From contig OY829537.1 of the NCBI GenBank assembly GCA_963691705.1, positions 24,490,078-24,554,077 of the forward strand: a stretch of DNA of 64,000 nucleotides. Direction: 5' to 3'. The DNA is from Viola odorata (taxonomy: Eukaryota > Streptophyta > Magnoliopsida > Malpighiales > Violaceae). How positions within the stretch are numbered: position 1 is the stretch's first letter; each line of letters begins with the position of its first letter. Below are positions 37,568 to 49,686 of this stretch, one piece after another. A program made the translations under genes and the position numbers. The notes below the pieces were generated by a model. That model was not told the origin of the DNA and made no database searches. It saw nothing but the letters and a program-made list of their open reading frames with translations.

Positions 37568-39241
37568 ATGGCTTTCTGTGGGAGGACCATTTCTCTATCT
37601 CATCACTTCTTGCCGCTTCTTCTCATCTTAATCGCCGTTCCACATAAATCCCTATGCATTCGCTTACCAGATCGAGTGTCGAATGCTCCGCGCGTCCCCT
37701 CGGATCCGTCTCTTAAAACCGCCGTTTTCGCCTTGGGCAGCTTCTGGAGATCTGAAGCCGTTTTTGGATGCTTGAATGGCGTGGTCCGGACAACAGCTGG
37801 CTATGCTGGCGGATCCAAAACCAATCCGGAGTACAGAAGCTTAGGTGACCATGCCGAGTCTGTCCAGGTCCGTCTTCATTTTTCCCGCTTGATTGAACTC
37901 TTAATTGTGGAATTTCATTTTTGTGATTGTTGTTATGTTTTGGGTTTCGAATCGCGCAGATAGAGTACGATCCTTTTCGGATTAGTTACAGTCAGCTGTT
38001 GGAGGTGTTTTGGGCAAGACATGATTCCCGGCAAGTGTTTGGGCAGGGTCCTGATGTGGGCAACCAATATAGGTGAAATTCGTTCGCTGGAAGCTTTATG
38101 ATTTCCTGTAAAGTAATGTGGTGATTCTTATGGGTTGAGTGTAGTTATGTCTGTGCAGGTCTGTTATTTTTACTAACGGGACTGAGGAGGCTAGATTGGC
38201 TAGTGTCAGTAAACAAAAAGAGCAATTGAAATCAAGGAGCAGTGTTGTCACTACCCAAATTCAACAATTGGGAATATTTTATCCTGCGGAACCAGACCAT
38301 CAGGTTTGTAATTATCTGTAAATTGTTATAGTTTAATTTAAGCTAGATGCATTAGTCAGGCTATGGATTTTCTTTTGGGAGTGTTAACTGTGCAGAGAAC
38401 TAGAAATTTCCATTGTCTTGGGATGTGTATTTGGAAACATTGCCTTCTTTTGTGTGTTCAATTGCATAACAGCTTACTTAGAGTGGGTGTGGATTACTTC
38501 AGTAACTTGGTTTTGGCTGGAAAAAAGATGATATACACATACACTTGACTCATTAGTGAGGAAATAAACAGTGAAGATTTATCAGTCTTCACAAAATTCA
38601 CAAGGCTGCTGAACTGATTAATTGATTGATCTCAGTTGCGGTGCTGGGTTGGCCTCTTTCATCAACCAGGTCCATGTTTTGTTATTGAGTTAGTGAATGC
38701 TGGTTAGCATGCTTGCTTGTCTAACAGCTATAGTCATATCAGATCGTACTATAGGGCTTGGGTTAGTGTCAGATTGTAGCTTTGGTATGGGGTGGGTCTC
38801 TTTTCAACTGCACGGTCTCCCATCTTTCATGAGGGGCAGTTAACAACAAGTTACTTGATCCCTGGTTTGTAAATTTTGAATCAAGATTCAACGACTCTAG
38901 CTAGTGAAGTGTATGTCAAGGCATTTTCAATTAAAACTGTCCCTGTTTAGCCAGTGGTAGAATTTATGCTACAAGGGGTTAAAGAAGCTATATTAGTGAA
39001 GTTATATAATTGCTGGCGAACTTTAACATCTGGATGTCAACAGGAATTTGAGCTGAAGAGGAGCCCATTTCTTCTTCAGCTGATGGGAAACTTGCCCGAA
39101 GAGGAGCTTCAAATGTCAACTTTGGCAGCAAAACTGAATGGCTATGCAGCAGAGCTCTGTCTTCCGAGTATTCAAAAGCAGATTGATGCCAAAATTAATG
39201 ACATCGTGAAAAAAGGTTGGCCTGTTCTAAGAGATTTATAG
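37568..39241 (+). CDS. MSRA5: Peptide methionine sulfoxide reductase A5-like (4 exons)
   Basis: Exons 37568-37867, 37960-38072, 38159-38303 and 39044-39241, all with GT-AG introns, total 756 nt or 251 residues with no lesion. ATG 37568 was chosen because it begins a signal-peptide-like segment (LPLLLILIAVP); an upstream in-frame ATG at 37457 would add 37 residues. The MsrA domain includes AVFALGSFWRSEA, GYAGGSKTNPEYRSLGDHAE, GQGPDVGNQYRS and FYPAEPDHQ. MsrA enzymes reduce methionine-S-sulfoxide, but the usual catalytic Cys of GCFWG is Ser here, which is also the case in the plant A5 subgroup; activity is therefore uncertain. The protein ends with the A5-specific LNGYAAELC...GWPVLRDL tail. Element C sits just upstream. 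Confidence 0.9.
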
Positions 39242-40249
39242 CTATCTCATGGAGAAGGGGCTGAAATTAGATAATGCTAGCAGATTATGATACATTTTCA
39301 ATTGACATGCTGCTGCATCGAGCTGTCTCCAATGTCAAGCTTCTTGGGATCTCATGCTATGAATATCATACAATGCAAGCGTTTTTTCCGGTCCTACTAT
39401 TTTGTTTACCTTAAACAACATCAGTGTTGTTGGGTCCTCAGATAGGCATAGATGTCCAGATTCAATAGGAAATGTCTCGGCCTCGTATAATTGAATTAAT
39501 TCAGTTAACATTTGTATGATGCACTTCTACTTGAATGAAAAGAAATGTAAAGAGTTTTGGTGCCGCTACGAATCTTTTTGCCTGCTATTAGATGAGAGAT
39601 GGTGATGTGCTGACGAACAGGTCCACCGAGGAAGGAGTTTCATCATTTCATGTATGCTCGAGTGGTTTGATCCTCAAAAATTCAGGTGTGTTGGGCCTGA
39701 CATTGCCTGGTAATCAATTAATCTGACTTCCTGAAAACCAGCAGATGGTGAAAACCACTATATTAAATAAGTAATAAATTATTTAATTAGAACTTAGAAA
39801 CACAGACATCATCGGGATCTCTACATCGTAGAAAAAAGAAGGAAGAAATGATTAGAATACTCAAACTTAGAAACTAGACCTTTCTTTCTTGGCAGAAAGT
39901 ACTCTTGAATTACAAACCTATATTTTTAGAACTGAGTCGGGTTTCACAGAAGAAAAAGAAAGGTAAGTTTAAGAATTCTAAGGTTTAATTGAGATTTTAC
40001 CGAGATAACATGTATAGCAAAAGGTTTTTATGCGTATGTATGAATTATTTTTTACAAAAAATCCAGCTTTCTATCTAGTTTTATAAAAACTTTTTATATA
40101 TCAATAATATATCAATAAACTATAATTTATTTATTTATTTTTAAGGTAGTTTACCCTATTTTTTCAGGATATTTTTTTACAAATTCAAGAGTTCGTAAAC
40201 AACAAAAAGAGCACAGAATTGTTGGAACAGTAGCAGCAAGCAGTCGATA
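39242..40249. other. Intergenic between MSRA5 and the PPR gene
   Basis: Probably contains the MSRA5 3' UTR and the PPR promoter. No further gene or repeat recognised. Confidence 0.5.
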
Positions 40250-40771
40250 ATGCAAATCTGCAGACAAGTACATAACCGCATTAAGTTGCTACCACGTTCC
40301 CGCCTAATTCCACTCTATTTTCTCCATTCTCGCTCCTTTTTTCACACAGATGAGTATGAACAACTTTACACTAGCCAGCTACGCAAATGCATAGAATCCT
40401 CAAAGATACAGTATGGAAGGGCCATCCACGCCAATCTCATCAAATTCTCCTTCCATTCTTCCCCATACATCTACAACCATCTTCTTAATATGTACGTGAA
40501 AATAGGCCAGTTATCCGACGGTTTGAAGTTGTTCGAGAAAATGACTCAAAGCAGGGACGGATCTAGGAATTATTTCCAGCCGAATTTTTTTTTTTTGAGT
40601 TTTTTAAAAGGAAAGCAAGCGAACAGAACGAAAAATTGAAAAAATGCTTAAAAGTATTTGTATCCATCACTAAATAACAAATATTTAGATAAACTTAACA
40701 AAAAGATAAATAAGAAGACAATATAGAAAAAAATTAATTATACATTAGAATTCATACAATATACGTACTTT

Positions 40772-42664
40772 TTACAATTGTTCTCTACGAGTTTTCATGT
40801 TTTGATATCCTTGCATGATTCTCTCATTCTCTACACTATCAAAAAATCCTTTTTCAACAAAAGTAACCAAACAGTCATTTAACATATCATCTCCCATACG
40901 GTTCCGCAGTCGATTCTTCACAATGCTCATATAAGCAAAAGTCCTTTCCACTGTCGCAGTTGCAACCGGTAAAATCAAAGCTAGCTTCAAGAGTAAATAC
41001 ACCAATGGATAGACAATATGCTTTCTTCTTTCAACTAACTTTTCGGAAAGATCACTAATCCCTTTCAAATTTGAAAATCCAACATCTGACCGCATATCCA
41101 AAATATAATTCTGAAGTTGATTATCAAGAGCAAGAACATCAATTGTAGAAAACTCATTATGATAAAATTGAGCCAATTGAAGCAATTTCTCCTTACTAAA
41201 AGCAACAAAGGAGTGTCTTGGATTTAAACATGCCACACAAAAAAGTAATTCACTGTTCCTCTCATCAAATCGATTATTGAGCTCATGAAGTTGCATATCA
41301 ATGACTTGATAAAATAAATCAACTTGATAATGATGTAGATTGGAAATTTGCTCACCTTTCCGCCTTGGTCTACCTTGGGCAACAAACATATCACTCATAG
41401 TTGGAAGATTTATATTATGTTTGCCACAAAATGAAGATACTTCATCAAGTAATAACATCCAACCTTCATCCCTCATTGACTGCAATCTCAACTTGGATAC
41501 TTTGAGTAAATCTAAAGCATTTACTATGTCTTGATCTTTTCTTTGAAGTGCTTGAGAGAATTCATTAGTAATTCCTAATATGTACTTCATCAAATGCAAA
41601 CAAAATATAAATTCAAAACATTGTACCGTATTCAATAATGCACATGCTTCTCCTCTTTTCTCTAATTTCAAGTCATCTTCCTCTATCATTTCAAGCACAT
41701 CAATCACTGAAGAGAATAAACTGATTAAGCTGAGCATTGTACCGTAATGTGAACCCCATCGAGCATCTCCTGCTCTTTTAATGGTCTTCTCTTGATTCAA
41801 ACCTTTTCCACTACATATTTCACCACTTTGTAATCCTTCGACCACATGATCTTTTTGCTTCTCTCGAAGGGCATCTTGCCTTTTGCATGAAGCTCCAACC
41901 ACATTGCACACATTAGCAACCATATTAAAAAAAGATGAAATTGCAACTTGTTTTTTTGCAACAATAACAAGTGCAAGTTGAAGTTGGTGTGCAAAACAAT
42001 GAACATAAAATGCACATGAATTCTCCTTCAAGATCAAACTTTTAAGACCATTGAATTCTCCTTGCATGTTGCTCGCTCCATCATAACCTTGCCCACGTAC
42101 CTTTGACAAGCTCAAGTTATGTTTGGCAAATAGAAACTCCAAGGCTTTCTTAAGAGAGCAAGCACGTGTGTCAGTAACATGAACAAGACTAAGAAAATGT
42201 TCAATATGTTTCTGTAATCGTACTTTCATGTCTTTCCAATTGTCAAAGCCAGTAGAAATAAAAACATCACTCTCTCCTTGCTCTCCATTCTCTGAACCCA
42301 TCAAATAACAACATAAATAAAAAATTGCATTTTTGGACGAACTATACTCCAACCAATTACCAAATTCATCATACCATTTAGGATTAAAACATCATTGAAT
42401 ACATCCAACTAATGTTTTAGGAAACTCTACATCTCGTGGTTGACAAGGACCTTTCAACATATAAGCTCTACGAATTTGATCCCGATCATTAGGATGATAT
42501 GCTAAAATTTTAGGTCGCATACCTGGATCAGCAGGAAGATTTTTCAAATCAACTTCTAAAAATCTCTTCGACTTTTTCGCAAGTCGTTCTTCACTTTCAT
42601 TTAGACCAACATTTGATGATATCGATGGTGCTTGAGTAGATGATTTAATCAAATATTTATCCAT
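40772..42664 (-). pseudogene. hAT transposase, TTF zinc-finger/ZMYM1-like class, one nonsense codon
   Basis: The frame of 630 codons from ATG 42664 to the stop at 40772-40774 is broken only by TGA at 42392-42394, where copy 1 reads CGA; the next codon is also changed CGT to TGT. The same features as copy 1 are present: zinc-finger-like CLCCYL, GQGYDGASNM with the second catalytic Asp, and the VERTFAYM dimerisation region. It has the same roughly 200-residue internal gap between FDNWKD and VHVTDT, which removes the first catalytic Asp expected for hAT enzymes. So even apart from the stop it should not be catalytic. Confidence 0.9.
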
Positions 42665-43431
42665 ATCTACAAAAAAATATTAATACTCGAATTAGCACCA
42701 AACACACCCAACAAATCAACCATTTCAGCACTATATTTTCTCCTTATAATTCTCTTTGTACTCTTTTTCTCCTTATAATTCTTTTCGAACAAATTAAGAG
42801 GCTAATAGTGTAAACATTGCAATTATTCAAACATTGCAATTATTCAAACATTCCAATTAAGGGTATTCATAAAGTTCATCCATGAAACAGTGGGCAAAAA
42901 TTGTTTCTAATTAATTAAACTATTTTTCCTTTCTTAAATCCTTGAACGAATGTGTGCTTCTAATTAATTAAAAATTATCAAATCTCTCTTTGACATAAAT
43001 AAATAAATAAAAGATGATCCGGGAAAAAGAGGACGAACCGTGGAGGAGATTGGAGCCGTGGAGAGAGTTGTGGTGGTGGAGCCGTGGAGGAGGTTGAGGG
43101 ATGAGGTGGAGGCACTGGTGGGTGGCTGTGGCGGAGGCAGCCGAGTGATGAGGTTTATTTTTCTTTGTAGGAGGACGAGAAGAGATTATGCTGATTGATG
43201 AAGATGAAGGCTTTAAAAAATAAAAAAAGAGATTTAGGGATTTTGAATAAAGGGGATTTGAGATTTGGGATGGGGCGGATGGCTGGGTTTTGAATTAAAG
43301 GGGATTTCAAGATGGGCCGGATGGCTGGATTTTAAATAAAGGGGATTTCAAGATGGGCCGGATTGGGGATTTCAGATTTGGCCCAAATCATTTGGGATGG
43401 CTAAAAAAAATTAAAAAGAGGGGTTTGGACA

Positions 43432-43485
43432 TGAATCGAACCTGTAACCTTTAGGTTTGGAGTCAAACGTTTTACCATTGCGCCA
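43432..43485 (-). promoter_or_regulatory. tRNA-like internal Pol III promoter in hAT copy 2
   Basis: On the minus strand an A box TGGCGCAATGG (43475-43485) and a B box GGTTCGATTCA (43432-43442) are identical to those in copy 1. The T-arm (ACAGG/CATGT around TTCGATT) pairs better here than in copy 1. Confidence 0.6.
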
Positions 43486-45402
43486 CTGATCCTATTGAAT
43501 GATATAAGGACGAAGTTTAAGTAAACATTAAATTGAAGGTAATTTTTTTTTTTGATTGGACCAGGGTGGGCGGAAGCCCACCCTGGCCCTAGGCTGGATC
43601 CGTCCCTGACTCAAAGAAATATGGTGTCCTGGACGACTATTATTTCTGGGTTTGTTCAACAGGGCTGCCACGGTCTTGCTCTCTCGTTCTTTTCGGAAAT
43701 GCACCATTCTGGGTTAGTCTTTCCGAATGAGTTTACTCTTGTGAGTGCGCTCCATACGTGCTCTTTATCTCAGAATTTGATTCATTTATATCAAGTCTAT
43801 GCTTATATTGTTCGGTTAGGATTTGAATGCAATGTATACTTGGTCAATGCATTTTTGTCGGGTTTGATACGGCATGGAAAGTTGGTGGAAGCTAAAAGAG
43901 TGTTTGATGAGTGTAGGCTTAAGGATATTGTATCTTGGAATGCTACGATGGCTGGATTCTTGCAACATTGTTATTTGGAAGTACCTGGGTTTTGGTACCG
44001 GATGAGCTGTTGTGAGGGTATTAAGGGTGATAATTTTACATTTGCTACTGTTTTGACTGGATTGACTGCTCTCTCAGACCTCATATTGGGTTTGCAAGTT
44101 CATGCTCAAGTTTTGAAGAGTGGTCATTGCGATGAGATGTGTGTGGGGACTTCCTTGACTGACATGTACACAAAGAATGGTATGGTGGTGGATGGTTATA
44201 GGGATTTTCGTGAAATGCCTTGTAAAGATGTCTGCTCATGGACACAAATGTCTGCTGGGTTATTACAGTACGGGGAACCTAGTGAAGCTCTACAGTTTGT
44301 TGCAAAAATGAGGGAGATGGGCTTGTTGCCAAATAAATTTACTCTTGCCACCGCGCTTAATGCATACGCACAATTAGCTTCATTGGAGGACGGTAAGAAA
44401 GTTCATGGGTGGAGAATCAAGCTTAGTTCTCAAGTGGATGTTTGCATAGATAATGCATTGCTTGATATGTATGCAAAATGTGGATGCATGGATGAAGCTC
44501 GAGGTGTTTTCTACTTGATACCTGTTCGTTCTGTTGTTTCATGGGCGACAATGATTATAGGGTGTGCACAGAATGGGAAAGCTAGAGAAGTCCTGGAGAT
44601 TTTTGAGGATATGAGAATGGTGGGTGTAGAGCCAAACAATATCACCTTCACTGGTGTGCTTTATGCATGTAGCCAAGGTGTATTTGTTGATGAAGGGTGG
44701 AAATATTTCAAGTTTATGTCTAGTGATCATGGAATATCGCCTGGCGAAGATCACTACACGTGTATGGTAAATCTAATGGGTCGTGCTGGGCATATTAAGG
44801 AAGCAGAGGAACTGATCTTAGGAATGCCACTTCAGCTCGGTGTGCTTGTGTGGCAGACATTGCTTAGTTCTTGCCAGCTTCATGGAGATATGGAGACTAG
44901 AAAGCGAGCGGCACAACATGCAATGGATATGGATGAGAAAGATCCTTCAACATATGTATTATTGTCGAACATGTTTTCTGGCCTGAATAACTGGGATAGG
45001 TTAGGAATGTTGAGAAAATTGATGGAGAATAAAGAAGTGAGGAAAATGCCCGGATCCAGTTGGATTGAGATGGAAAAGTTTTGATAGCTAGAAGAGTATT
45101 TGTGTAAACGGATGGTGAGGAATTTCTTTTGTAGACATAACATGCCCAATTCAAACCCCCACGTAACCTCCAAACCTAAACCAACTAATCTTTTCTGAAT
45201 TACTAGGCTGACCAGGAACCTCACACTATCCCTCCTGCATCATTTCTTGCCACTTCTTCCCTTCTTTATTCAATTTTGCGCCAGTAGCTTTGCTTTTGGT
45301 TACCAGATCGACTATCCAACACTCTACATGATCCATCTGATCCAAAACTTAAAACTGTGTTTTCATCCCCTTCAGAAGTTGTATTTGCATTTCTTGTATG
45401 GC

Positions 45403-46775
45403 TGATACGATCCTAGCCCCATGGCTAGCCCCAGCGCAGGCACAACACGCACACGCCTTGCGACCAAGGCCAATCAAACGAATACCTCGAGCCAAGGACG
45501 TTGTGAAGCAGCTAGTGAGGTTAATACAACCTTTATATGTTGAGATAGGGCAAGAAATGTTGCTGGATCGAGCCATTAGGCAAAGAATGACTTGGAATGT
45601 GGCTTTGAGGTGCTAATCACAAGACTTCACATCCGACCAAGACAAGACATGGAAGCGAGGCTTCAATCAGGAAACCAAAGTAAATACAAGACCGATTGGT
45701 GTCTTAGGAAGATCATGTCCAAGTTTGAGCCAATTTGCACGAGTAAATTGCAATATGGTTCATGGCAACATTCTAGCTGTTAATAAGAAGACGCACATGC
45801 ATAACCAGCGACTGTGTCCGAGCCGATTTGGACCCTTACAGATCAGAATCATGCGATCGACCATGTTTCTGAAACCTCAAGATGTTGTCTCCATTGTGAC
45901 CAAGTTTCAGCTCAAACACACGAGTCGTTTGCCTGTTATTCAAAGAGACATTTTTGCAGACAACAATCCTACATTGACAAGGACTTCAAAATGCGTCGGT
46001 TAACGCTTCCAGAGTTATTTTGGACCTGTTCATCCTGGACCAAGAATATTAGACCCTGTCTACTATTTTCAGATGTTAACTTTCGAATGGGATAAGTTTT
46101 AGCCCGATCGGACGAGCGGATCGAAAGTTAGCATGGGTCGACATTATGGTGCGCAGTATAAGCGTAAGGAGGCGTGCAATTTGAGGATTGCGGCCCAACT
46201 TGAAGCCCAGCAGTGTGAATCACTTAAGGATCTTTTGGAATGTATTTATGTATTTATTATTTAGTTTGTAGAGTTATTTCGTAGATAGAACTCTTACTTC
46301 TACTTAGTTTAGAACTTCTAGTTAGAATAGGTTTCCTAGTTTTACTTAAACTTGTACTGGGCTTTGCCTATATATAACCGATTGACTTCATTAATCAAAT
46401 AAGCTATTTTTCAACCAAATTTGATCCTTTGTGATTGTGATACGTTTGTCTTGTGAGAGATTTGCTCTTGTGTTTGTGGACTCGAACAAAAACCCTAGGT
46501 GGCGGTGTCAAGTGGACTCTTGGCGTACCTTATCCTACGAACCTCACTTGTTGATCGGCGGTGTTAGGTGGACTCCTAGCATACCTTACTTCAGCAGGCG
46601 TTGTTCAACCTCAACTTGGAGATTGGCGGAGTTAGGTGGATTCCTAGCGTTCCTTATATCGAAGAGGAGTAGATTGAGTCAAATTCCGCGCAACTTCAAA
46701 CCTTCCAACAACGATCGTCAATTCAGTGCGTCCTAGTTATCTAAGATCGCATCAAGGATAGCGAGGATCGTATCA
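45403..46775 (+). repeat. 5' LTR of element D
   Basis: 1373 bp. TATA-like TATATATAA at about 46370-46378. The LTR repeats at 48065 with few differences. Confidence 0.9.
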
Positions 46776-47109
46776 TGTGGTAGCGGAGCTTAGCCGTTGC
46801 AAGGATTGATTTATATCAATCTATCATTTATTTTGTGTCTTGTTATTTTGTTAGAAATTTTTATTTTTGAGTCTTTGTAAAACCAATTCGTAAAAGTTAT
46901 AAGCGATTTGTTTGAGTCCCAAAAAAAAAAGTTTCGTTTAGAAGTTTGTTTTTGTCTTTTGTTTATCAAAAAAATGTGTCATTAAAATCAGTCCCCAAAG
47001 TGTCATAAAAAGAGTCACAAAAACAGTCCAAAAAAGTGTCAATTAGAGTCACCAAAAAGTTATCCCCAAAAGTGTCGTTTGTTTTATTTTGTTTTTATTA
47101 TTTTGAGTC

Positions 47110-48064
47110 ATGTCTAATCACTCATCAAGTGATGTGAGTTATTGCAGAACCTCTACACAAGGTTGGAGGAATTTGATCAATGGGGAAGAGATCTAACCGA
47201 GAGGGTTGTTGGCGGTAGGCCAATTGGACCGAATCCGAGAAGACCTAGAAGTCCTCAAGTATTTGGTGTGTCACGACTAGAGGATAAAAAGAAGTTTCTA
47301 CATGAGAAGCTAGCCGAGAGAGGAATAGGCATGGAGGTTGCTACACCAAGGCGTACATGTGAGCCAAGGGTTGCCGAGGTGAACCCTAGGCGCGCTCCAC
47401 AACGCGAGATCCTAATGCACGCGAAGGACGGCCCCAACACATGTTTGGATACAAACATTACTTCATCAACTCGTGTGCGAGCACGAGATATATATTGCCA
47501 CACATGCACGGGTCGAGGACACACTTCGAGTCAATGTCCCAACAATAAGACTCTTACCGAGTGTTTAGCTTTTCGCTCGAAGAGACTCACATATGAAGCA
47601 AACCATGGGACGGATAAGAGTGTTCCAATTGAAGATGCCAAGAATACTAATCCGCAACATGTCCTTAGCAAAGATGATGAAACTAAAGAGAGTCAGTTGG
47701 CCGGTTTGAGTAGTAGTATTGCTAGCGCGCAAGGTGAGAAAGGACGAATTGTTGAGCACAATGTGAGTGTTCCTTATACGACTAAGGAATACAATGAAGA
47801 GTTAAAGTGGATCTTTATGATTGTTAAGAGAGATAGGATGAGCTTACACCAACCTTGGTTGCCTACTCAAGTCAACAAGTCAGCCGCGAAGAGAGACGTT
47901 GGTTTGACCCAAACCATCGCCGCACACAAAGACACCATCGTCGGGTTGGATGTCTTAGGTAATCCCTATCCTTCTTGTGTTTACTTTGTTGATTCTAACT
48001 TGAATAGAATTTTTGTCTTAAAAGAATCAGATTCGAGGGCGAATCTTTTCGAAGGGGAAGGGTA
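47110..48064 (+). pseudogene. gag of element D with CCHC zinc knuckle, pol deleted
   Basis: The likely start ATG 47110 is in a different frame from the main open frame (about 47142-48143), so there is a frame change near 47140. The main frame has a zinc knuckle CHTCTGRGHTSSQC (C-x2-C-x4-H-x4-C, residues 119-132). It then ends in a DSRANLFEGEG motif like the pol end of element E. No protease, RT or integrase lies between, so gag N- and pol C-terminal parts have been joined by a deletion. The frame continues into the 3' LTR. Confidence 0.75.
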
Positions 48065-49686
48065 TGATACGATCCTAGCCCCATGGTTAGCCTCAGCGCA
48101 CGCACAACGCTCACACGCCTTGCGGCCAAGGCCAATCAAATGAATACCTCACGCCAAGGACGTTGTGAAGCAGCTAGTGAGGTTAATACAACCTCTACAT
48201 ATGGAGATAGGGCAAGAAATGTTGCTGGATCGAGCCATTAGGCAAAGGATGACTTGGAAGGTGGCTTGGAGGTGCTTATCACAAGACTTCACATCCAGCC
48301 AAGCCAAGACATGGAAGCGAGGCTTTAATCGGGCAACCAAAGTAAATACAAGACCGATTGCTATCTTAGGAATATCGTGGCCAAGTTTGAGCCAATTTGC
48401 ACGAGTAAATTGCAAGATGGTTCATGGCAACATTCTAGCTGTCAAGAAGAAGACGCACAGGCACAACCAACGACTGTGTCCGAGCCTATTTGGACCCGTA
48501 CAAGTCAGAATCATGTGATCGACCATGTTTCTGAAACCTCAAGATGTTTTCTCCATTGTGACCAAGTTTCAGCTCAAACGCACGAGTCGTTTGCCTGTTA
48601 TTCAAAGAGACATTTTCGCTGACAACAATCCTACGCGGACAAGGACTTCAAAACGCGTCAGTCAACGCTTCCAGAGTTATTTTGGACTTGTTCGTCTTGG
48701 ACCATGAATATTAGACCTTGTCTACTATTTTCAGATGTTAGCTTTCGAATCGGACAAGTTTTAGCCCGATCGGATGAGCGGATCGAAAGTTAGCATGGGT
48801 CGACATTATGGTGCGCAGTATGAGCGTAAGGAGGCGTGCAATTTGAGGATTGCGGCCCAACTTGAAGCCCAACAGTGCGAATCACTTAAGGATCTTCTGG
48901 AATGTATTTATTATTTAGTTTGTAGAGCTATTTCGTAGATAGAACTCCTACTTCTACTTAGTTTAGAACTTCTACTTAGAATAGGTTTCCTAGTTTTACT
49001 TAAACTTGTACTAGGCTTTGCCTATATATAACCGATTGACTTCATTAATCAAATAAGCTATTTTTCAACCAAATTTGATCCTTTGTGATTGTGATACGTT
49101 TGTCTTGTGAGAGATTTGCTCTTGTGTTTGTGGACTCGAACAAAAACCCTAGGTGGCGGTGTCAAGTGGACTCTTGGCATACCTTATCCTACGAACCTCA
49201 CTTGTTGATCGGCGGTGTTAGGTGGACTCCTAGTGTCACGAACTAATCCTTTAGACGCCAAAGGGATTAAGATTGTGCGGCGTTCACGCACTCTCTCTAC
49301 GGAACCAACCTTTCACACACACCTTAGACCTGCATCACTAGGGAGCATAAGGTTAGAAAACACAATAAGGCCATTATAGTTTATCCTAGGCACAACATCG
49401 AGCAAGCACATAGACAATAAAGCATAACAATCATGAAAGACATCACTTAATTGAATAAGCAAGACATTACAAACAAGGGCCAAAAAGGTTGCAGATAAGG
49501 GGGTCACCCGCACAAGGCCGACTCAAACACCCTTCCAATGAATAACCGAGCCCATGGCACAAAGGGACTGATTACTCACTCCCTCAACCCGATTACATGG
49601 ATTACAACATAAGCTCTCGTTAAGGTTAAGCAGCCATGGACATGAACATGTCCTGGACAAGCTTAGACCTTAACACTCTCCCCCAC

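Larger units (their letters stand above)
40552..43608 (-). mobile_element. hAT transposon copy 2 (3057 bp) inside the PPR exon
   Basis: The ends are CAGGGACGGATC and GGATCCGTCCCTG, flanked by an exact duplication ACTCAAAG (40544-40551 and 43609-43616). It is the reverse-orientation sister of the copy at 1036-4076, with a transposase of identical length. The left-end region (its 3' end) lacks a roughly 30-bp GC-rich segment found in copy 1. Confidence 0.95.
40250..45084 (+). pseudogene. PPR protein (PLS class, E-type end), interrupted by a hAT transposon
   Basis: The coding parts are 40250-40551 and 43617-45084. Leaving out the transposon and one copy of its 8-bp target restores an unbroken frame of 589 residues. 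The N-terminus (MQICRQVHNRIKLLPRSRL) is basic and resembles an organelle transit peptide. Typical PPR repeats follow (NHLLNMYVKIGQLSDGLKLF, VSWTTIISGFVQQG, NALLDMYAKCGCMDEAR) and the end GSSWIEMEKF is an E-motif cut short; no DYW domain. Such proteins bind organellar RNA, often for C-to-U editing. As it stands the gene is split after codon 100; an ATG at 43621 could only give a product without transit peptide. Confidence 0.92.

Noticed and set aside
43552..43620. A chimeric transposon-PPR protein starting within the hAT end
   Set aside because: The frame is open but begins at TTG with no ATG in the transposon part; the first ATG is 43621 in PPR sequence.
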